DNA of 64,000 bases, from positions 9,635,204 through 9,699,203 of the forward strand of contig NC_045139.1 of assembly GCF_008831285.2 (NCBI RefSeq), written 5' to 3'. Shown in pieces: positions 57,001 through 64,000 of the stretch (positions are counted from its first letter, which is position 1; each line of letters opens with the position of its first letter). A model generated the notes under the pieces. The model saw only the letters and a program-made list of their open reading frames with translations. It was not told where the DNA came from and made no database searches. Position numbers and translations under genes: made by a program. The DNA comes from Nymphaea colorata. Its lineage: Eukaryota; Streptophyta; Magnoliopsida; Nymphaeales; Nymphaeaceae.

Positions 57001-58161
57001 CATACAAGATGCTAAGATTTCCTTAACCTTAGTCTGCACTTTCCTCTAGCCTTTGACAACACCACGAAAAAACCACGAGTCCTTTGAATGGACACTTAGG
57101 CCCCTCAAGAAACTTTTGAATGGACTGATATATTTCCCGGCAAAAAACTTAGCCCACCATTTAATTCTGTAGCAAATATGTATATTCTTTAGCCCAACGC
57201 CTCCCTCCTGTATGGGTCTAGAATTTTTATCCGAGGCCACATAATGCGCTCTCACCCTCTGATCAGCAGGGCCCCAAAGGAAGGATGCCATCAGATTATT
57301 CAACATTCGGATCACCATAGTCGGAAGCAAAAAAAATGCTACTTCAAAATTCTATAGTTTGGTTAACCACATGTCTAGTTAAACATAAAAGCCCAGCAAA
57401 GAAATGACGATGTATTCTTGCTTACTACAAGCCCAATAGTTCTCTCCAGAAGCTCCAGCAAGGTTTGAATTTTCCCCAACGATTTTGCCTCTAGTTTTGA
57501 AGAAATGACGATATCATCGGTGGATGGCACATGCCAAATCCCACAAAAGAGGGAATTCTGACCCTTCCGCTCGAAATTTTATGCTGAAGTAGTTGGGTAA
57601 GCACTTCCAAAACCACAACAAGGGAGGATATAGGATCTCCTTGTCTGAGCCCTTGCTTCAAGTCGAAATATTCTCCAGCCCGGTCATTAATCATGACAGA
57701 TGCCAATGCCATAGAAAAACATGTAGCTGCAGGACTAGTCCAGAAATCACTGAACCCAAGCCCTCTCATAGCCGGAGTGAGGAATTTCCAGTCCACCATG
57801 TCATAGGCCTTCGCCAAATCGATCTTCAAGCAACAAGAAGGGGCTGTGCTGTGATCCAAAGAGTTTAGAACTTCATGCGCAAGAATGGCGTTATCACTCA
57901 AACTGCACCCTGGGAGAATCGCCACTTAATTAGGGCAGATTACCCTACTAAGGATGCCTTTCATTGGACATGCTAGGAGTTTGGATAAAAATTTATACAG
58001 GGAGTTACGTAGCGCTATTTTCGTATGTTTTTCTCTGTAGACACACTAAGGCCCTGGTACATGCCCTCCATAACTTCTCCAGAACCTGCCTTAATTCCAT
58101 GTAGATCTTTGAGAAATTGTTCACATGCCTCCATGATTTTGCTTGGATCCTCCGTGACTCC
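57001..58161 (-). pseudogene. LINE ORF2 middle part (RT), block 2
   Basis: Continues the LINE after copia-1. 57925-57491 encodes RT with LKIDLAKAYDMVDWKFL and GLRQGDPISSLV in one open frame. 57330-57046 is the WWAKFFAGKY segment. 58161 is the copia-2 insertion point. Frames are broken between. Matches 31940-33486 but lacks its internal duplication. Confidence 0.82.
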
Positions 58162-58520
58162 TATTATCATTTTAAGGAAGGAGATGGAATAAGCGAAGAT
58201 CTCTCTTAGTAAATTTATCATATATGGAACAAATCTGAATATCAAGATTAATGGGATAGATTGTAATCTCATGTTTTTCTTGATAGGATTAGTGCCTATC
58301 TCGAGTTTCTCTCGATGGCTAAGGAATTGCTATCCTTATCCCATGTCTGTTCCCCGCCTATATAAAGAAGAGCATGTAACAGAGCTTCGATGTAACACAG
58401 AGCCAAGAAGTATAATAAAGATTGTCCCTCTTTCCTCGTGGATGTAGGCAGTAATGCCAAACCACGTACTCCTGTGCCTCTCTCATCACTTAGTTTCTTT
58501 CTCTCTCCATGTTTTTAACA
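58162..58520 (+). repeat. Copia-2 5' LTR (359 bp)
   Basis: Begins TATTATC (TG changed to TA) and ends TTAACA. TATA box TATATAAAG at about 58359. Confidence 0.92.
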
Positions 58521-58534
58521 TGGTGTCATAGCAC
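58521..58534 (+). promoter_or_regulatory. Copia-2 primer binding site, altered
   Basis: TGGTGTCATAGCAC directly after the LTR; compare the initiator-Met form TGGTATCAGAGC. Confidence 0.8.
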
Positions 58535-59316
58535 AGGGACTACCGCCATCGCTTCCCCAAGCTGTGAATTCCTGTAAGTTCTGTCCACGGGAGATTGTTC
58601 CGGCAACTGAAAGAGTGTTGATTCTCGTCATCGATCTCTGCAAAGCTCATCTGAGCAGTTTGGACCAAATCCGAACGAAATTGGGCAAGAAGGGGATGCG
58701 ACTTGGAAGCTGACGAAGAACAGAGGATTTCCGGCAAAGAAACTGCTGCTACGGCACCTATACTTGATGTTTTTTGGCCAGTTGCCTTGATTCTACTGAT
58801 TACGTGATGAGCGATTAATTTATGTTGAGCTGCAATGAAACTGAAAAACAGAGGAGTAAACCGATGACCACGGCGGTTCAATCATGTGGCGCTGTCAATC
58901 CCAGCTCCCCTAGCTGTCAACCAAGGATCTAAGAAAAGCCTAGGCGTCTGGAGATTGTTCGTGTACGATTGCAAAATTTTTGGAGATTGTTGGAGGGAGC
59001 ACTCGAATTTTGAAGATCCATGTGATGCCAGACGCCTTCCTATGACAACCGACGCTCGGGAGGCGATGGGAGACTACAGGTGACCCCCCTTCTCCAATTC
59101 TCTTCAGATTTGGTTTGAACGAATGCCCAATTTTTTTTGCTAGAGGTTCCACCGTGTAGGATTCGTAGAAGGATCGCCTACCGGTCGCTCGGGTCTTCAC
59201 CTGACGCCACCGGCAGAAATCTGATGCCCGTCTCCAAATTCTCTCATCAGATTATTTTGGCCTTAGCATAGCACCGATGCTAAGTGATGCTGCTCCAGAT
59301 CCCTCTATTCTTAACC
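58535..59316 (+). other. Copia-2 leader
   Basis: About 780 bp between primer site and gag start. No significant frame; contents not recognised. Confidence 0.5.
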
Positions 59317-59790
59317 ATGGCAACAGCGCATCAAGCAGAAAGCATCTGCAATTCAAATTCAAAGAGTGGAACGTCCGACCAAGGCAATAACACTCTGAAT
59401 TATTTTGCAACCTCTCACTGGTCACAACTATCTAAGTTGGGCTAATGTAGCCAGACCATTTCTAAGCAGCCTCTCAAGGATGAGATATATCAATGGTGAC
59501 AGAAAGCCACCAGCAAGGGATGATCCAATATATCGTGAGTGGAAATGTAAAAATGACATGGCCATGTCGTGGCTCATTAATTCTATGGATTCCTCTGTTA
59601 CAAATCTTCTTCTCTATGTGGAGACGGCAAAGGATATTTGGGACAACTAAAAAGAAATGTTTGGTGAACAGAACAATCTTGCTCGTGTTTATGAAATTCA
59701 AAATGAGATCACACGTCCTACTGTGGGAGATAAAGCTATTACTCTCTACATCGATCAAATGCACAGTTTATATGATGAATTATTTTAGTA
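59317..59790 (+). pseudogene. Copia-2 gag N-terminal remnant
   Basis: ATG at 59317, frameshift near 59400, then PLTGHNYLSWANVARPFL, KPPARDDPIYREW and MAMSWLINSMDSSV, the start of a copia gag (UBN2-type). A stop after DIWDN near 59650 and another near 59788. It would form the capsid in a full element. Confidence 0.8.
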
Positions 59791-60086
59791 TCCCTCAACT
59801 TACTATGGGTGACATAAAGGATATGAATATTGAAAATAATGGACCCATGAAGTTGGTGTGTGACAACATGGCCGCCATCTACATTGGAGCTAATCCGGTG
59901 TTTCACGAACGAAGTAAACATATAGAAGTCGATGGCAACATATAAGAAGATCCAAGATAACACCATTCAAACACTTCATGTCAAAAGCGACAAGAAATTG
60001 GCCGATATATTTACCAAAAGTTTGGCAAAGGAAAAATATCAAACTACAATTCACAAGTTGGGACAGATAGACATCTATGCACCAAC
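59791..60086 (+). pseudogene. Copia-2 RNase H C-terminal remnant
   Basis: MKLVCDNMAAIYIGANPVFH, then RSKHIEVD and KLADIFTKSL, the end of copia RNase H. A frame break lies at about 59944. Joined directly to gag by a large internal deletion. Confidence 0.85.
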
Positions 60087-60099
60087 TTGAGGGGGAGTT
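60087..60099 (+). promoter_or_regulatory. Copia-2 polypurine tract
   Basis: TTGAGGGGGAGTT directly before the 3' LTR (TGTTATC at 60100). Confidence 0.88.
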
Positions 60100-60445
60100 T
60101 GTTATCTTTTTAAGGAAGGAGGCGGAACAAGCGAAGATCTCTCTTAGTAAATTGATCAGATAGGCAACAAATTTGAATATCGAGATTAATGGGATAGATT
60201 GTAATCTCAAGTTTTTCTCTATAGGATTAATGGCTATCTCGAGTTTCTCTCGATGGCTAAGTATCCCATGTCTGTTCCCTGCCTATATAAAGAAGAGCAT
60301 GTAATAAAGCTTAGATGTAACACAAAGCCAAGAAGTATAATAAAGATTGTTCCTCTTTCCTCGTGGACGTAGGCACTAATGCTGAACCACGTACTCTTGT
60401 GCCTCTCTCATCACTTAGTTTCTTGTCTCTGCATGTCTTTGAACA
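60100..60445 (+). repeat. Copia-2 3' LTR (346 bp)
   Basis: TGTTATC...TTGAACA, with TATA box CTATATAAAG at about 60283. A small deletion near 60260 explains the length difference from the 5' LTR. Confidence 0.92.
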
Positions 60446-60450
60446 ACTCC

Positions 60451-60805
60451 ATCACGTCCAACCATCTTATGGATGTGGCTAAAAACAAAAGACATGAAGA
60501 TGAAACCTCATCTCGAGCTACGCAGATCTGGGGAGAAGCAAATTGGAGAATATGATGAGGCAAAGAATGAAGACATCTTGGGAACCAAGAGAAACGTTTC
60601 ACAAGTCAAGGAAGACGTTTTAGATTCCAAGATAAACATTTTAGATACCAAGCAATTTAGAATTAATTCCTCTATGCAAATCCTTGTGTTATGAAGAAAA
60701 GCTCAAGTCGTGTAAAAGTGGGTGTGGCTGAATAGAAAATCTTTTTCTCTTCTTCGTGGATGTAGGTTCTCTTTGAACCGAACCATGTTAGTTCAAGTGT
60801 TTCAA
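60451..60805 (+). repeat. Probable copia-type LTR remnant
   Basis: The part at 60735-60800 (TTCTTCGTGGATGTAGG, then GAACCGAACCATG) resembles the U5 of copia-2 (TTCCTCGTGGACGTAGG, then TGAACCACG). It lies between two LINE pieces. Limits are uncertain and no target duplication was found. Confidence 0.45.
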
Positions 60806-61915
60806 TGAATTTAGTCTGGTGGCATTTGGCAGTCTGGCCAGATGCCATAGTATGGAAGAACCGTGTGTTCCGATCTTCCTCGCTCAACCACCTAAGGCGA
60901 GATTTTTGTCTCCAAGCACTGGCTTCTTTTGCTAACACATCTTGGATCTCAGTGTTGAGAAGATCTATCCAACGCTTTGTGCCCCAGCATCCATTTACCA
61001 GCTCATTCTGGAAGCGGTCGATAGCAGCACGCAGACCTCTCACTCTATCCCCAGGATTCCCTACAGATCTCCTCCAAGAGGCAAGCGCGTGTCTGGTCCT
61101 CTCCAACCGGTTTACAAAACCTAACATTGGGCATCCTCAAGAAGGGCTGCACCATGAATCCAACGCCAATTGCTTGCACTCCTTCAGTCTCCAGCATTTA
61201 AAGTATTGAATTAAGGAAGACAGATGAGTGAGATGTGCATCGAAACTAAATATCTGGTGCAGCACCTTCAAAGAGACATTGCGACCCCACTTCTCCCTCT
61301 ATGTTCGATTGATGAAACACCAATGCAGGCAGCACCAAATTCGTTGATCCTCATCTCGGTTGTTGGTCCATGTGAAATGCCGCTTTGGGTCTTTGAAGGC
61401 CAGGAGGCCAACAGTTTTGTCATCCTTGCCCGACATGGTATTATCGCCTATCAAGGCGCAAGGAAAGTGAAATCCAAGCACAGAGCTTCCCAGACAATCA
61501 AAAGCCTCTCTATGAGTAGAAGGCCTATTCGGCATGTAGACCCCTCCCGTGATAAACTGCTCTCCAGACGATCGGTGCATACACGAGGCCTGTCGCCTAT
61601 CCGAATCAGAGGAAATTATCAATTTCTTGAAAAAGGGTTATGGGCAAGCACTTTCTTGTGTCGACTCCGTGTTGAATCCTGTTTCACTAGATCACCCGAG
61701 CACTCACTTTCTGTCGTCCATCGCCAAAGCCTTGAACGAAAAGCCCCTGGGAAGAGCCACTATTTCCATTGCCCCTACTATTGATTGAGACAAAGAGAGA
61801 TTCCAACCCAGGTCCATATCAATTTCTGCTGGAAGCTTCGCACTAGTAGGGAAATTTAAAGAAAACCGAGCTAATTTATTATGATAAATGCATGCAACTC
61901 AATTTAGAGAGAGAG
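60806..61915 (-). pseudogene. LINE endonuclease region and 5' end, block 2
   Basis: 61622-61299 encodes the endonuclease end (RHFTWTNNRDEDQRI). 61127-60800 encodes the following linker (RLERTRHALASWRRSVG, SRLRWLSEEDRNTRFFHTMA). 61788-61625 holds a shortened ORF1 end without the zinc knuckle present in block 1. The LINE 5' limit is about 61915, where ATGGGCCAACC of the RING upstream region resumes. Broken. Confidence 0.78.
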
Positions 61916-62985
61916 AAAATGGGCCAACCATTCTTGTTATGTATCTCCTCTCCATTGGATAACTGAAGGTGAAGAAATCAGTTAAACCATCGGTGTGGGA
62001 TCTGAGGGGGCTCTGATGGAAATTGTCTCCTGATATATATATAAACTCAAGAAGGAGGTATCCTACGGTACAATCTTGGCTGTCTGTTTTGATTTGATTT
62101 CATTTTCAGCTAAGATCTAAAAAGTTAAAGGTAGACATCGACCATGACGGGTCCCTTAGGCTGGCCCAAGTCAAGTATCGGGCATTCCATTCAGCTCCAT
62201 ACATACGTACCTTTAATTTTATATATATAGTCACTTAGTTCACTCATTGGATAGTCCAAACTATCATAAAGAGAAAAATAAATAAAAAAAAGTCACAAGC
62301 ATTTTATTATCTATTATCTGGTATTAATTCATGTCTTCTTCTCTTTTGTTTTTCCTGAATCATTCATCGTATTAGATGACACGGCCCTTATGAGTGAACT
62401 TGGTAGCTTTAGATAACTGGTCACCATTCACGTCTATATATAATATTAGAAAAAGAAACCTCAAGGGTCACGAGTAGGGTGGGTATTCCGTGGGGCTCGG
62501 CATGATCATTGAGCCGGCTGAGCCTGCAGGTAAGGGCATGGTCCTACTGGAAAAATCTGTGGGGTTGAGGCCACGCCAGTGCCAGGTTTAGTAAAAATAT
62601 AAATGAAATTATTAAATATATTCATTTATGAAGATATCTATATGTATATAATTACAAAATTGAAAAAAATTGTCAAGCATGTGGCCATACTCGGGTGGGG
62701 GAACCGAAAGCCCGACAAGCCCCCAGCTTGATACCCACCCTTACTATATGGGGGTGTTTCTGTAACACACATTATCATTGATAAAGACTTCAGAATTTCC
62801 TTATTCAATGGACCTTCAAGAAGAAGGAAAAAGAAAATTTAAGTTTTTGTATAGATTAAGTTTATACTGACAGTCAAACATTTATATAGGTGGCAAGTCT
62901 ATGATGGCCTCTATAGTCTCGCCATTTGGTAATATCCCCATTTATATGTCCGAGAGTTATATCCATGAATTGACTTGTACATCCC
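61916..62985. repeat. RING-upstream flank and block DNA, block 2
   Basis: Counterpart of 21248-22554 but without the hAT MITE (empty site at about 62160-62175). No gene is recognised. Confidence 0.55.
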
Positions 62986-62989
62986 ATGC

Positions 62990-63143
62990 AGGTGATAAAA
63001 TCACTGCTGTATACCTTAGGAATACCATATACCGGTGATTTTTTTTTACTGATACAGATTTTCTGGCTCAAAATTTTCCAAGGGAAGTGGTAAAACCACT
63101 ACAGCTTTTTTGCAAAATCTGTAGATCTGATTTTCTTGTAGTG
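62990..63143. mobile_element. CACTA terminal fragment, block 2
   Basis: The complement of 63130-63143 is CACTACAAGAAAAT. An ACCGGTGA subterminal motif is at about 63032. Counterpart of 22555-22744. Confidence 0.65.
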
Positions 63144-63359
63144 TGGGAAAGAAAAACAAAAGAAAAGAGAATAATGTTAAAAATGGAATGATCCGATTCC
63201 ATCCAACAATTAGAGTCCAATATAAATATATTTACATATATTTAGCACCATCAAAATAAGTGTAGGGAGTTCAAGAATTTTGTGGTTCAGAACCATAAGA
63301 TAATTGTGTTCTTTTTAGTTATAAAGCACCCGATTCCATGTAAGGCCTGGTGTTTTAAA

Positions 63360-63860
63360 GGGCCTATATATGGGGTTCCCATCGTGTCTTGTGTTTTGTA
63401 TATAATATTTTTTTAAAGCAATCAATTGGCATCTTTTCTGTGGGGTTCTGATCGTGTCTTATGTCTTGTGTATAATATTTTTTAAATTTCCCGGCATGGC
63501 TTCATTTGTGCATTTGTGAGGAAGGAGAAAAGAACTTCATGAGAAACATCAGGTGCAGCAAAACTGCAAAACTGATTGCAAAAAATTTTGATCTGTGGCA
63601 AAAGAAAGCTATCTCCATTATTAAATGGAAACACGTGCAATATATAACCAAGAGCCTTGATGTCTTCATTTGTGAGGAAGAGAAAGGAACTGATGCAGCA
63701 GCAAAACTGAAAACTGATTGCAAAAAATTTTGATCTGGCGATCTTCACAAAACGTTTTTCTTTGTTTTTTATGGGTATTTTTGTCATTTCAACCTCCCCA
63801 AACAAGCAAAGGGTCAAACCCAACTCGTATGATGTGTGTAGTCATTTTTTGCAAAAATCA
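63360..63860. repeat. FR repeat, tandem partial copies, block 2 end
   Basis: Counterpart of 22920-23335, with GAGGAAGGAGAAAAGAACTTC at about 63518 and a second copy at about 63675. A 60-bp segment around GGTTCT/CCGATCGTGTCTT is also duplicated near 63375 and 63440. Confidence 0.65.
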
Positions 63861-64000
63861 ACAGACTCAATGAAATTAAAAAAGGTTGCTATGTAGAACA
63901 ATGATGTGGCAGTTTCACTCATTCCCCCACTGATGAAGCTGGATATATGCATAGGCTTGTGCACGGCAACTACCCCTGCAAATGGGTCAAGGGGATTTGC
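63861..64000. other. Window end, unassigned
   Basis: FR-like sequence gives way to DNA that I cannot match to the rest of the window. Confidence 0.3.

Larger units (their letters stand above)
58162..60445 (+). mobile_element. Copia-2: short deletion derivative of a Ty1/copia element
   Basis: A 2.3-kb element in plus orientation flanked by a perfect 5-bp target duplication ACTCC (58157-58161 and 60446-60450). It has both LTRs, a primer site, a gag start, a short RNase H end and a polypurine tract. Protease, integrase and RT are missing, so it is non-autonomous. Its insertion in the LINE is also present in the partial block copy (33487), so it predates that duplication. Confidence 0.93.

Overview
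The window is nuclear DNA of a flowering plant, about two thirds A+T. It is built almost entirely of transposable elements and repeats around a small, locally duplicated family of RING-H2 genes. The plant assignment rests on a Tat/Ogre-type Ty3/gypsy element with a second (archaeal-type) RNase H, Ty1/copia elements with plant-type initiator-Met primer sites, plant-style LINEs, a hAT MITE and a CACTA end. I cannot name the species. I recognise no rRNA, tRNA, CRISPR, bacterial or organelle feature.

Layout. 1-7720: the 3' part of a Tat/Ogre-like retrotransposon (G-patch, putative intron, RT, RNase H, archaeal-type RNase H, integrase, 3'-UTR tandem repeats, 3.4-kb LTR). It is inserted in a LINE. 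7721-23335 is block 1: LINE remnant, a second LTR family, a RING pseudogene, a RING remnant cut by an LTR, a LINE piece, a hAT MITE and a CACTA end. About 23365-33718 is a second, partial copy of the same ancestral locus: upstream repeat, LTR scraps, Tat 3' end and LTR, RING upstream region, LINE and a copia LTR fragment. 33718-34396 is a divergent RING gene truncated by that copia LTR, and 34571-37904 is a plus-strand LINE. About 36240-63860 is block 2, the most complete copy. It holds the only intact RING-H2 gene (42704-43363, minus). It also holds a second RING gene split by a Tat LTR, whose upstream flank carries a minus-strand LINE that is itself split by copia-1 (50990-57000) and copia-2 (58162-60445).

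Names used below. FR repeat: about 0.5 kb lying downstream (3') of each RING copy. CR repeat: the GAGCTCGAGC-type repeat near 17190, 23690 and 45190. L1-L5: Tat LTR copies in window order. LTR-2: a related LTR family at 10100-13801 and 38500-41700.

Reading of the history (inference). RING units multiplied in tandem, and a Tat element and then a LINE landed in one unit. Copia-2 then entered the LINE. The locus was copied at least twice, after which copia-1, a hAT MITE and several deletions altered individual copies. The only plausible host protein-coding gene is the RING-H2 gene; everything else is mobile DNA, relics or flanking repeats. All homology statements are by eye; no alignment was computed.
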